Source: Epiperipatus broadwayi (lineage: Eukaryota; Onychophora; Udeonychophora; Euonychophora; Peripatidae). Taken from it: a stretch of 64,000 nucleotides of DNA. Below the pieces are notes generated by a model. It was not told the DNA's origin. It saw only the letters and a list, made by a program, of their open reading frames with translations, and made no database searches. This document shows, one piece after another, positions 35,917-47,663 of the stretch. The stretch lies in contig JAQFVV010006825.1 in assembly GCA_028023455.1 (NCBI GenBank), forward strand, positions 252,001 to 316,000. The letters are read 5' to 3'. Within the stretch, counting starts at the first letter, position 1; each line of letters begins with the position of its first letter. Made by a program: the position numbers and the translations under genes.

Positions 35917-35990
35917 GCTTTGGTGGCCAAGTAATTAGCATAGCTGCCTTCCAAGCAGCTGGCTTCGCCTCCCAATCACTTTGCATAAGG
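35917..35990 (+). mobile_element. SINE C-like tRNA-derived head
   Basis: TTTGGTGGCCAAGTAATTAG (A-box side), TGCCTTCCAAGCAGCTGGCT (anticodon arm), and TTCGCCTCCCAATC in the B-box place. It is joined to an inverted family B copy immediately downstream. Confidence 0.6.
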
Positions 35991-36172
35991 AAAAAAACAC
36001 TCCTTACAGACAGTAGTGCCACCTGTGAAGGTCATGGTAATAAATGGATGTAAGAAGGTTTGTGCATAAAATCCCTATCTTCTGCCTACTCATCCAATAT
36101 CCCAGACTTGTCTAGCTTGTGGCTTTCATCAGTGTCTTGGATAAGCATAGGAAATGGTAATCATGTGATATC
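35991..36172 (-). mobile_element. Family B MITE copy, reverse orientation
   Basis: The reverse complement reads terminal repeat CACATGATTACCATTTCCTA, then ACTGATGAAAGCCACAAGCT, CTGGGATATTGGATGAGTAG, TTTTATGCACAAACCTTCTT and GGTGGCACTACTGTCTG. It preserves the left terminal repeat that the forward copies lack and so shows the full B structure. Confidence 0.65.
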
Positions 36173-36337
36173 TAGTATTTATGTGTTTATTAATTTGTTT
36201 AAGTTGATAATTTTGATTTTTATAAAAGTAACTCTTATTATATAAAATAAAAAAAAAGTTTACTGTATTACCACAGAAAGAGTAGTACTTAATACACAAA
36301 ATTTATAAACTTCTAATAGGTTCGTTAATTAGTTACT

Positions 36338-36978
36338 GTTGTGTTTGGTCTGGATTAAAGACCCAACCTACAGAAAATAATATTAACACCAATATTACAA
36401 TTAATATAATATTTATTATATTTACAAATATATACAATAGATAATAATATAATTATAATGTGAACTATTAGATCTAGGTCTTGTGGTTATATCACTTCCA
36501 GCTACACCTGATAGCTTGCCTCACAGGTAGAGAGAATGACTCTTCAAGTTGTACAGGACAGCTTGTCCTAAATCAACAGTAGTCTTAGCAGCATCCAGTC
36601 CCTCTGTTGACATGCCTAGCTGTGTGGACAAATATAGAGTATTGTTATCATAAAAATGCTTACAGTTGTTTAGATTAGCATGGCTTCTACTTGAGAACAT
36701 GTACCATCTTTGTAGGTTAGACAGAGATTCTCTGCTTTTTCCTCCAAAAGACTGACTATTTATTGTTAAATCTCTAAACTCATTGGGGAATTCGGATTCG
36801 GTGATCTCACTTACTTATTGGCTCATACTAATCATTGGCTATGTGTTTATCTGTACATCAGCCTATTGGTCAGCAGCAAACAATGCTCAATCTGATCTGA
36901 CAAAGAAGGAATCTGAAATAGTCCACTTCTGAGGGAAAGGAAAACTATAAGTCACTAAATGGATTCCTTCAGGGTACA
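36338..36978 (-). mobile_element. Possible solo LTR or LTR fragment
   Basis: A 640-bp block of balanced composition bounded by TGTTGTGTTTGG on the left and GGGTACA on the right. On the minus strand it would begin TGT and end ACACAACA, preceded by AATAAATATTATA, which could be a poly-A signal in an R region. I could not find a matching target duplication and no second LTR is present, so the call rests on termini and composition. Confidence 0.3.
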
Positions 36979-37235
36979 ACTTTCATAACCTTTCCAATAG
37001 TGAAGAAAAAAACATTACTTACCAGGCTTACCAGTTAATAAGAGTTTTATTTGCCATATATTGCTCAATTGGTAGCTGGAAATGTTGTTTTCCATTTACC
37101 CATTTACTTGAAAAAAAAAAAAAACTAAGCATATTGGAATCTACAAGAATATTACATTTGCCTAAATGGATTTATTTCAGATTCTAAAGTATGACAGCAA
37201 ATGCTACATCATAAAACCTAAATTATTCAACTATC

Positions 37236-37473
<238 letters not shown>

Positions 37474-37914
37474 ATATTTTGTACTTAGAAGACAATATTA
37501 TCATTTTAGAATAATCATTGCAATGTGTCTATGATTTTGTTTAGTTAGTTACTAAGTATTATAACTTACTGAGCTTAATTTGGTTTTGATACATGATTCA
37601 TATGTATATAACTATGATTTAAAAAGTAGTTTCATCTATGCACTTACTTTAAAAATCATATAGAAAAAACATAACCATTATTAAATTTTCCACTGCTTTC
37701 TTATTGATAATTTATCTACATTAACTTTTATAAACATTTATAATGTATATGCAATGAAAATGTAAACTATGCTCCATCAAACTACATGATTTCATTATAA
37801 ACTATCACAAAAAGTAAACAGATAAACAAAGAAAACCCATTAAAATTTCACAAAATTAATACATTTTATTATATTCAAATAACCATTTTCAATTTCTGAG
37901 CATTGCATGTGATT

Positions 37915-38042
37915 GCATTGTGGTTGAGTGATCAGCACAGCTGCCTTACAAGCAGTTGTCCCAAGTTTGCAGGTTCACATCCCAGCTGATGCTTTGACAC
38001 ATGAAAAAAAATATATAAATAAAAATAAAATTTGTAAATAAA
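37915..38042 (+). mobile_element. SINE C copy, forward
   Basis: TTGTGGTTGAGTGATCAGCA (A box), CTGCCTTACAAGCAGTTG (anticodon arm), GCAGGTTCACATCCCAGC (B box), TGATGCTTTGACACATG, then an A-rich tail. Good tRNA-like order and spacing. Confidence 0.75.
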
Positions 38043-38525
38043 TTTTAAATTATGTCAGTAGCCATCAATCTTTCTTGGAGTGCTATAATTAATTATATTT
38101 ATTAATAAAATTTGTTCAGTTTATGTTAAAAACACATAATTTTATTTTTTCCTTTATTATCCTTTCCAAATTTGATATGCAGTATTTCTTATAATAAAAT
38201 ATTTTTTAAGTAATAATGCTGAAAATGTTACAAAATTTTAGAACATACTTAAAATTAATACTGACTTAAACCAACAAAACAATTAGAGAGATTACACTAT
38301 ATTAATAATGAGACTAGTGTATTATGCTTATATACTTTAAAGTGTAAAAAGAGTGGAATTTGGTTATTATATGTTATATATTAGAAAAGCAAAAATAAAG
38401 AAGGAAAGAGGAAGAGAAACTATTGAAGATTATATTATAATATAAGGAAAAAATGTTATTGAAAAAAAAAAAAGTTATCCAGACCATATTACTTTGAGAT
38501 GAAAGTCACACATTTCAATATTGGC

Positions 38526-38632
38526 TTTTTTTTTTTTAAGTGTCATAGCATCAGCCAGGACGCGAACCCGCAACCGGGGCAACTGCCTGCAAGTGCAAAG
38601 CAATCACGCGGACCTCTCGACCATCTACTGTG
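38526..38632 (-). mobile_element. SINE C copy, reverse, well preserved
   Basis: Starts with a T tail, then AAGTGTCATAGCATCAGCC, AGGACGCGAACCCGCAACC, GGGGCAACTGCCTGCAAGTG and GCGGACCTCTCGACCATC. Retained CpGs in the tRNA-like part suggest it is younger than the copy at 40.6 kb. Confidence 0.8.
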
Positions 38633-39766
38633 CAGTAAGTTTTTTACTTATGCTTTTTTTTCAGTGAAAAAAAAAAGTATTTGTAAATATGTGACCTCAA
38701 TTTGTATTGATAACTATATTATTATTATTTTTTAAAAATGTTGTGTGCATAATAATTTTAATTTAAATATGCAGACTGTAATGTTTGTTATAATTGTCCC
38801 CCCCCCCAATTACATTTAAAAAATAACATGCTTATTTTTTATAATTATATCTATAATAAATATTTCAAAACAATCCCATTTTATTTAACAACCTCTTATG
38901 CCATTTTTCCAGTTATCTGAAATGCTCTGATATTTCTCAATGACACAAAAACATGTTAAAAATGTTCTTAGATAGAAGATATCTTAATTTAGTCTTTTTC
39001 TTTCCAAAGTATTAAGAATTGTAATTGATTAAATAAATAAACTTAATATTTAATTATTACATATTATGTATACGAATAAATAAAATACAATTTTAATTAT
39101 TAGTGTAATAAAGAAATATGAAAATTTAATGTTGTCTAAATTGACATACTATTTTTCACATCCAAAAAAAAGTAATTTAGTGGTGTGTAAATAAACAGTT
39201 GTAAATCAGTAGGCTGAATATAAGCTTCTAATCATACTTAAGTAGAAAATAAAAAATATAGTTGTTACAACAGATACAATAAAAATTGTGTTTAATAGAA
39301 TCATTTTTATAAATTATGTACAACTAATTAACTATAATTAAATTATAATTCAGGGGCTTCAGTAGAGAAACAATAGAATCCTTATGACAATAGAATTTGT
39401 ACATATTTATTTAAGATACTTAGCACAATGACTGACATTATCAACTTGACATTGATTTTGATAGAGTAATAAAGTTTTTATCATCTAGAAATGAAATATC
39501 CATAAGGTACTTCAATAACTGTTTGGAATCATGTTAGCAAAACAAGATGGAACACTCATAGGGTATACTGGTGATTTACTGCAAGTTAATACAAGTTATA
39601 CAAAACAGTGTAATAAATCTGCACCAAGACAATAGTGGGACCACATGATTCTCAATAAAAAGTGAAAATATTGGCTAAATGAATAATTGAACCTACTTCC
39701 AGATACAATATAACCAAAGAACTAGATCATTAAACTATTATCTCTAAGTTATAGAAGTTAGTTATT

Positions 39767-39770
<4 letters not shown>
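38633..39770. other. AT-rich stretch with C10 tract, no gene
   Basis: C10 at 38798-38807. The slightly more balanced 39400-39700 was not identified. Confidence 0.45.

Positions 39771-39859
<89 letters not shown>
39771..39859. repeat. (AT)44 microsatellite
   Basis: 89 bp of uninterrupted AT. Confidence 0.95.
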
Positions 39860-39862
<3 letters not shown>

Positions 39863-40607
39863 AAGCTCACTGATCATATGGCCAGATACTGTTTATATAA
39901 GCAAAATGTAAAAATGTCACTGAAGACTAATATTAAAAGCAATTTTGAAAGAATAACAGAATACACAAATGAAAAGCTACTCTAAAAAATATATTATTTT
40001 ACATAACTGAGCACAGAAATTCATTAATACTGCATATCCACAAGCACTGGAATTAAACATTGTAAAGGATAAATATGAAAAATTTCTTCTTTTTTTCCAC
40101 TATGTTTTCTCCATTGCTTATATTCTAGTGTGAGTAGCATAAATATGTAATCATAATCTTACACATTAAAACAGTGCAATATTTTTTATTCAACATTCCA
40201 ATTCTTCTCATAGTTTTGATTGGTATAACATTCATCCTTAGAGCTATTCTCCTGTTCCATTTATAAACATTAAAAAATGTCAACTAGAATGGAAAATTTA
40301 ATAAAGATATCACTCAGTGCATAAGAAAGTGATTACATATTTTTCATATTTACAATAGACGTTAGGTTGATAAATAAACCAAAAAAAAAATGTTAACCTT
40401 TGTTTAGAAATGACAAATGTTTAGACATTGAAAAATTTAAAAGAAAAGGTGGATAAGTTTTGATGAATATTTTAAAAAAAAGTTTTGATGAATAAGATAA
40501 AGAAGGTGTAAATTCTTGTAATTATAAAATATCTATTAATTTGGATAAGTTTAAACACAAGAAATATTTCATGAGTATTTTGAAAAGTTACAATATTATA
40601 TTTTTCC
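39860..40607. other. AT-rich stretch, nothing recognised
   Basis: No supported feature. Confidence 0.5.
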
Positions 40608-40700
40608 CTATGTCATAGCATCGGCCGGGATGTGAACCCACAACCATCTGCAACCAACTACTTGCTTGCATGGTGGCTGCAATGACATCTCAGCAAACAG
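40608..40700 (-). mobile_element. SINE C copy, reverse, decayed
   Basis: TATGTCATAGCATCGGCCGG, GATGTGAACCCACAACC, then a scrambled A-box side (CTTGCTTGCATGGTGGCTGC). Clearly related to 38526-38632 but diverged, and it lacks a clear T tail. Confidence 0.65.
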
Positions 40701-41074
40701 ATTATTGATAAAAATTAAAGTGAAAGTTACTGTAACCCCCTAGTGATATATATATAAACTAATACAAATCTGCCTATAAATTTTAATTTCATCTATATTT
40801 GAGCTATCACTATTAATATTTAGATTATTGATAGATAGACTAAAAGAAGCTTTGAAACATCTAGAAATTATTCATCTATCCATTAATCATCATGATGAAG
40901 TACAAAATCTGAAGGAAGTAAATAATAAAAAAATAAATTAAATAATTCTAATATGCTAATGGAATATGAGAAGAATATGAAACAAACAACAAAAGATTAT
41001 AAAAATTGCAGAAAATGATGAGGTGTTCTACTTTTTTTAAAGAGAAAATAAAACAGCTGCAATGACAATATTTT

Positions 41075-41345
41075 TCTGAAGTTATTTATATGATAGACTA
41101 TTTTCATCATCTGATATGAGTATTGAATGTCTTTAGAAAAAATTACCATTATTTAAATATTCCAAATACATTCAACTATTAGTAATAGCACATAGGTTAG
41201 TATATGCATGTTGTTTCAAGAGATATTATACTCCTCTCTTCATTAGGTGTTGCTGGCCTGACCAGTAATAATCCTAGCATGGGAATCAAACCTGGATCAT
41301 AAGATTCTTGAGTATTGAGATTTTAAAGTAAACAGTTGGTTAGAT
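41075..41345 (-). mobile_element. SINE A, left member of a head-to-head pair
   Basis: Reverse copy. From left to right: tail (TTTCATCATCTGATATGAGT, AATGTCTTTAGAAAAA), body (CATTCAACTATTAGTAATAG, GGTGTTGCTGGCCTGACC), head (CATGGGAATCAAACCTGGAT, TTCTTGAGTATTGAGATTTT). The head abuts the head of the forward copy, making a palindrome of about 545 bp. Confidence 0.75.
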
Positions 41346-41620
41346 TGCTATGGCTCAGTTGGTTAGAATGTTACCTTAAAATTCAATACTCAAGAATATA
41401 AGTGTTCATGTTCAATTCCCATGCTAGTACTATCACTGGCCAGGCCAGCAACACCTGAAGAAGAGGGGAAAATAATATCTCTCAAAACATTGTGCATATA
41501 TTCACCTGTGTGCTATTACTAACAGTTGAATGTATTTGGAATATTTAAATAAAGTCAAATTTTTCTAAAGACATTTAGTAGTACTCATATTAGATGATGA
41601 AAATTGCCGAATATATAAAT
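41346..41620 (+). mobile_element. SINE A, right member of the pair, near full length
   Basis: The best-preserved SINE A. TATGGCTCAGTTGGTTAGAA is a clear A box, and GTTCATGTTCAATTCCCATG a clear B box about 45 bp on. Then come CAGGCCAGCAACACCTGAAG, TGCTATTACTAACAGTTGAA, AATTTTTCTAAAGACATTTA and ATTAGATGATGAAAAT. tRNA-like promoter boxes followed by an unrelated body and tail define a tRNA-derived SINE. The tRNA of origin is not certain. Confidence 0.78.
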
Positions 41621-42915
41621 GTAGCTGCAATGTCTACACCATTTAATAATTATAAGAATATGTTTACACATAAAAAGAATCGAAGAGATGTTGGCACTAA
41701 ATTCAGACTATTAATGATTCTGCAACCGAAAGATAATAGTTTTCATTTATTACAGCTAACTATTAATAATCAGTAAACTGTGTCCTATTACATATATCAC
41801 AGGATATCTAGTAAAATATAATGCTTGGGTTGTCAGAAGTTGTTAAATAACTGTTGCTTTGGTTCACAAAGATTAAGTAATACTTCCAATGTTAGAAATC
41901 TTAGGTTTTATCTTTTTGTTTTTTCTTTGACTTGACCTTTTTTTCACTCAATTTGTCTTTACATTTATGTCCTCAGTAATTGTGACTTCAATTCTTATAG
42001 TTCTTTTTTTGTATGCTTATATATGCAGAGATAATTGTATCATGTAGTTGTTGAATAGTTTGACTGACTTTTTTCATTGAAATGGGAGTAAATGTTATTT
42101 TATGGAAATTTCAGTATATTTACTGTAATTTTATTTTATTAGATACAGTTGCTTCCGAAAATATAATTTAAAAATATATATGAAGTAAGAATATCTCTTA
42201 ATGTTTAAAAATCAGCAAAGGGGACAGGTTTAGCAGACTCAAGTATTTAACTGTTATTTTATATAAGGTAATATCATCAATAACATACAACTTGAAATTA
42301 GAACATGAATTTTATTTGAAAAATAATTGTATGTTTAGAATTCCTGTATATATATATACACACACATATTACCCAATGTATGGGGAAGAATCTAGAAAAT
42401 ATGGTCTAAAATTATTTGTTTTATAAAATTTGGCTAAGCCACTACATTGGAGAATTGCTCAATAAAACAATTATGTGAAATTCAAGCACCCAAGTGACAG
42501 TTTAAGCCTATTAGTTTATTCCAACAGACCAAGTTGACATTTTTCTTACCACTATGTGAATCAATCCAGCAAATATTTTTAAACTCTGAATTCATAACTT
42601 TATCACTGCACTAAACTAAATAAGATCAATCAATAATCAAGCAATAAAAATAAAAATATAGCATTAAGAATAATAATGCTAAAGTAGAAGATAGTAGTGA
42701 TAATAAAGATATGTATATTCTTTTTTTTTCTACATATAGATATATATGAAATTTGCAAACATTCTTTACTGTTGACACTTTAAGATCTGAACATAAGATA
42801 ATACTTACAGTTAAAGCTTTTTGTAATCTAAAATCAAGGTAGATGCACTTAGAGAAACATATCTTGTTGACTATGAAGGCTTAATTGAATAATGGTTATA
42901 TATATATATATATAT
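41621..42915. other. AT-rich stretch, nothing recognised
   Basis: A 60-codon plus frame (41594-41776) overlaps the SINE A tail and is unassigned. A small TA/CA repeat lies at 42350-42370. Confidence 0.45.
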
Positions 42916-42981
42916 AGCAATGACTTTTTATATTCTTATATATATATATATATATATATAAGAATATAAAAAGTCATTGCT
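42916..42981. repeat. Perfect 66-bp palindrome
   Basis: AGCAATGACTTTTTATATTC followed by (TA)n and the exact reverse complement. No mismatch in any of the 33 pairs. A simple TA repeat precedes it. Confidence 0.9.
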
Positions 42982-43804
42982 TTGTGTTGAGCCTGCTGTA
43001 AAATTTAAATATGCAATCCTTTTAGAATTCTTCACTTTATATTCATTTTATAGATCTTAGAATTCTTAATACAAATCCTGGTACAAACTGTAATTTATGA
43101 CAGATTTGCAAAAATAGTTTATTTAGACAGAGAAACCACTACAAAAAATCCTGTATGCATTCATTCTTACAACAATAATATTTTATGAATTATGTTATAG
43201 TTAGTAGTCAGAATATAATTGCTTAAGCATTGTTATTCAGAACATAAATTAATGTGCTCTGAGTTTAAAATGATTTATTAATAAATATAGTGAGAAGAAA
43301 CTTGTTTGATCCTTACAAGGAACTGTTACTTGTGATAAGCTTCAATATCTGCTAAATAGTAAAAATGCTAATTTGAATTTTAAGAAGCATAAATTATTTT
43401 TAAAAAGCATGTTATAAATGTGAATAAATATGTTTTTACATACACTAAAAAAATCGTGATTATTTTTTTAACATTGATTATATTATTAGTTAATTGATAT
43501 ATATTTTTTTGCTTAAGAGAATAATTAAATGAAAATACTGATTTAAAGAAAGATGTTTAATGACTGGTAAAAGGGCAAGGCAGTTGGTGCATTAGACCTG
43601 AACAAAAGTGAGAAGTTTTAAAATTATAATAAATTGATGATAAACAAATTATCTCCTAAAATATATGACAATAAAAGGAAAACATGAAAATATATAGAAA
43701 CATTGAAAACTGATTTGACATTGAAAAAAGAAGCCAAAGAAAAAAAACCCATCTCACCAAGATATGCAATATTCATTTCATATAAAGAAAAAGAAGTAGA
43801 GATA
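42982..43804. other. AT-rich stretch, nothing recognised
   Basis: No supported feature. Confidence 0.5.
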
Positions 43805-43925
43805 ACCTCTATATAACATGGCATTTCCTACAACATGGTTTCACTCTAACATAGTTATAAATGAGGGAACACTCACTATAACATGGTGTACCTATAACAT
43901 TTCCCTATATAACACAACATTCAGA
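43805..43925 (+). repeat. Iterated TATAACATGG motif, about 16-17 bp period
   Basis: TATAACATGG or close variants recur at about 43812, 43829 (TACAACATGG), 43845 (TCTAACATAG), 43877, 43892 and 43907. Iterated subterminal words like this occur in pogo/Tigger-like and other DNA transposons, but no transposase is visible, so identity is a guess. Confidence 0.45.
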
Positions 43926-44080
43926 TTTTTTCCCAATAAGCAGAAAATAAAATTCAAGATGCTGCTGAAGAGCTCAGAAGTTAAAAATATTTTGCCAGAA
44001 AGATGGCACTTGTTTAATGATGATTAACAGACATTAAGGAATCACTCTTCTTCACTCGTGCTTTACAGGTTTATAACATA

Positions 44081-44233
44081 GAATGAATACTCTTCCTTTT
44101 CAAACACAAGATAAAGTCTTTGAAAAAATAAGATGAATCCAACCTATCTTTTTTACCTAAAAATATATGTGTAGAGTGTATTCATCTTATCTTTCAAAGA
44201 CTTTATCTTATGTTTGGAAAGGAAGAATATTCA
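44081..44233. repeat. Hairpin form of dispersed repeat D
   Basis: 44084-44138 pairs with 44181-44233 at about 88 percent (ATGAATACTCTTCC..., CAAACACAAGATAAAGTCTT, ATAAGATGAAT). The left arm matches the D copies at 9.97 and 10.30 kb, which lack the inverted right arm. Confidence 0.7.
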
Positions 44234-45639
44234 TAAAATATTATAAATCCATACAGTCTACAAGTGTAAAGAGGTGATTCATTAATGACTGTTACAAATT
44301 AATGACTGCACTAGATAAATAAATAATTTATTATATATGTTTAATGGAGATTAGTAAATGATGATGAAAAAAACATTATGCAATATTAATATGTAATACT
44401 TTTGATAAATTATTGTTTTAATAAGCATATTTGTCTTAGTTATAAAATGCAAATAGTAGAGTTTTTTTTTTTTAAATTTATGGAATCTGACCTTGTATTT
44501 TGTATTAGTTCTTTGTTTCATATAACACACATTCACAAAACACATTTTTAAAGGAATCTATTGACAGCTTTATATGGAGATTACCTGTTTATTAAAGAAA
44601 TATCTAAATGAATATAGTGTTAATTGAAAGAATACATATTTTTCTTGAATTACCATGAGAGTTGCTATATGAAAAGGAAGAAAAGTGAAATTGATAGAAC
44701 TGAAGTAGACATCATAGAATGAGTAGCATAAACTATCAAAGTGAAATAAAACTAATGGCACTATACACAAAGATATGAATAATATTCACAAAACGAAGAT
44801 AATATATTATATGTCAAATTATATTTAACGAACTCGCATAATTCTGCAAGTTTTATAATACACACATGAACATGAATAATATCAAAAAATGTAATTAAGA
44901 AAACCTACTATTTAAAAATATGCTACAAAAATTACTCAAAATTAGTTGGAGGCAAGAAAGATTTCATTGAAGATATAAGAAATGAATAAAAGCAACACAC
45001 AAAATTTTTAAAGTATGAATTTTTTGAACATCCTAAATATTTTTGTGAATATTAACTCTTTGTGAATATAATTAAAACTACAAACTGTAATTTTTGATCC
45101 ACATATAGTAATAAAAAGTAATAATCCATTAATATGTATGTATAATTTACAAAGACGATGTAATAATTGGCATTTATTAACCAACTTTTCTGCAAAAATG
45201 GATAAAACTGGAGATAAAAAAAGCATATTATACCAACTATACCTGATGAAAGTTTTAACAAACAGCCTAAGTTAACCATATTTTCTATTATTTCTCTATA
45301 TTTATAGTATAATCTTACATTTGTCCAAGCTAATTATAACATTAAAAAAACCAAAAAGAATTTTTTTTTTTTTTTCTAAGTCTAGCTAAATAATGGTTAA
45401 AATCAATTTAAATATTTACTGAATGAACATTGATTCTTTTATTATCAATAAAATTTTATATACTTCTTATATATCACAACTTATTTGATTGTTTATATAC
45501 ATACAGCCTACCTTGCAAAGTAAAAATCCAATTTTATTTTAATGTCTGGATTCAGTGTGCTAAAGAGTAGATCCAATGTAAAATTTAAAAATGTTTTTTA
45601 TAAGTCTGTGTTTTTTCTTTTAAATATAATATATTACCA
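44234..45639. other. AT-rich stretch, nothing recognised
   Basis: Several short minus-strand frames (64-75 codons) are hydrophobic and compositional. No repeat was recognised. Confidence 0.45.
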
Positions 45640-45955
45640 CCAGCATCACAATTTTCAATCATTCTCTCAAGATTAATCCAGTTTTTCCAATCCATAGCTT
45701 CCCTTTTTTATATTACTCTAGCAAGATTTCTTATTTTATTCTTTCATCTAATGCTGGATATTTAAGTTTTTTAGAGTTGATGGGATTCACTTTAAGACTA
45801 TTACTCCTCTTCTACTATTATTTCTTCTAGTATTATGTCAGAGAAACTCTAGTTCAGACTTAATGCAAATTACATCTGTTTGTTCACTTATGCAGGAATT
45901 ACACTTTTGTTTCTTCTTGTTGCCTTGATCACATCTTTAATGTAGACAGAAATTA
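45640..45955 (-). mobile_element. Decayed LINE 3' fragment
   Basis: The DNA aligns with 34862-35215 on the same strand (for example TTCTTCTAGTATTATGTCAG against CTTCTAGCAATATGCACAG, and ACATCTGTTTGTTCACTTAT against ACACCTGTTTGTTCTCTTAT). The frame is full of stops. It is older than the 34.9-kb copy. Confidence 0.6.
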
Positions 45956-46025
45956 AATAAAATTAAATTTTTCTAAAGACGTTCAATATTCATATTAGAT
46001 GATGGAAATAGTCCAACATATAAAT
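45956..46025 (+). mobile_element. SINE A tail fragment
   Basis: AATTTTTCTAAAGACGTTCA, then ATTCATATTAGATGATGGAA and ATAGTCCAACATATAAATAC match the SINE A 3' end. Confidence 0.6.
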
Positions 46026-47009
46026 ACAATTAAAACACCATCATTACAAACCTTCAGGAATGCAATAAGAAATATAATAGATTAAATTAATCATAAAATT
46101 AAACTTGGATGAGGTGCTTTTGGAAGACTGACTTTATTAAAAGGAAATATACTAAGATTTAAATGAAAGATTTTTAAGAAACATATTTTGCTAAAGATTA
46201 TGTAAAGATCGGAGAGCTAGACGTTTAAAAAAAAAAACGTATAAACCTCAGACACGCAACGAAGTATGGAAAGATGTACGTTGGATGTATATTGCAGTGT
46301 GTAGGTATATATAATATTAAATCTTTAATTTTATGACGGCAAAGGTTATATAAATCTAATATTGATAATTTGGCTCAGTGAATATTAAAATAAATTTAGT
46401 TCTTATTCACGTTGGTAATTAATTCATAAAGCATTATGTAATTACTTATAAATTTTAAGTCATGTGATAAATAAAGTTTTAAACACTAGAGGGCAGATAA
46501 TTACTTCAAAAATTATCTTATAATAGTTCTAATTAATGAAATAATGTCAATAGACAATGTAAACACTTATTAAGTATATAATAATAAATTTTAATTAAAA
46601 TTCGAATTCTGAATAAGCTTTATTATATTTTTTCCCTATAATTTCTTAATTACAATTACATTGTACAAAATTAAAGATAAGTTTTAATTAAAATTACTTC
46701 TTACCTATTAAACGTTAAATGAATATTAATTATTTTTTAAATTTATAATGCTTCTTTTTAAAGAATACAGAATGTTACAATAGCTTTTACTTTAACACAT
46801 TTGCACATATATAAAGTTTTTCAATATTTTACAGAAGTTGTCATTTAAACAGTTTATTCATTAAACACATATACTTAAGTAGATACTAATATATATATAT
46901 AAAACTCCATTAATATTATAAATTATTACTATGATAAATTCTAAATATTATTTGTAATTAGATGTTGGAATATTTTCATCAACTGCAAATTCGTGCTTAG
47001 AACAATTTA
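46026..47009. other. AT-rich stretch with one CTCF-like word
   Basis: CACTAGAGGGCAG (46484-46496) matches the core of the animal CTCF consensus. Otherwise stop-dense AT-rich sequence. Confidence 0.3.
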
Positions 47010-47105
47010 AACTTTTAGCCTGACCAGTATTAGTATTACCATGGAAATCAAACTGGGCACATTTAGAGTCAAGAATACTGAATTTAAGGTAACTCTCTAT
47101 CCAAT
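47010..47105 (-). mobile_element. SINE A head fragment, reverse
   Basis: AGCCTGACCAGTATTAGTA, CCATGGAAATCAAACTGGGC, TCAAGAATACTGAATTTAAG and GGTAACTCTCTATCCAATTA match the reversed SINE A head. Confidence 0.55.
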
Positions 47106-47117
47106 TATATACATGTA

Positions 47118-47640
47118 TAAATCATTTTTAATCATTTAAACCATGGAAGAAAGGTCTTTAGATGTTTAATACAGTTTTTCAATTCATAGTTTATCTTCTT
47201 ATCACTTCAGCTAACTTCCTTATTTTCCTTATTCAACTAATATGTCTCTCTGTTAAAGTTCTTTAATATTTGTATATATATATATAAACAATTTAAAACA
47301 CTCAGAGTTCATCTGTTGTAATTTTTTCAAGTGACACATTTGACCTCAGGTCCATTTAGATTAAATTTCAGTGATATTAATGATAACTGCCTTTTCTCTT
47401 ATTTGTTTATTTAATTTGATTTACCTTAACAAATCGTGACACACATTTTCCTATACTTCAGATTGTCATTTGCAGCATTTATTTTAAACTTCTATTAAGA
47501 GTCCAAGTCCCAAAACCATAAGCAATAATAAGAATTACCTATAAAAGTCATTCTTTCTAAGTATACTGGCATTTTTCATTTAATATTAAATGATTTCTAT
47601 CAAAAGTATTCTATTTAAATTTAATACACTAACTAATTTC
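47118..47640 (-). mobile_element. LINE reverse-transcriptase relic, mid region
   Basis: On the minus strand 47497-47530 reads IIAYGFGTWTLN, the block usually written YGSExW in LINE reverse transcriptases. Flanking text is degraded. It lies upstream, in LINE sense, of the 3' fragment at 45640-45955. The two may be one copy split by about 1.2 kb that contains SINE A pieces. Confidence 0.5.
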
Positions 47641-47663
47641 ATCTACTATATTTCTGAGAGGGT

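Noticed and set aside
41346-41430. Functional tRNA gene
   Set aside because: A and B boxes are readable, but there is no acceptor stem and the sequence continues into a SINE body. The same reasoning removes the tRNA-like strings at 9.2, 11.1, 16.4 and 37.9 kb.
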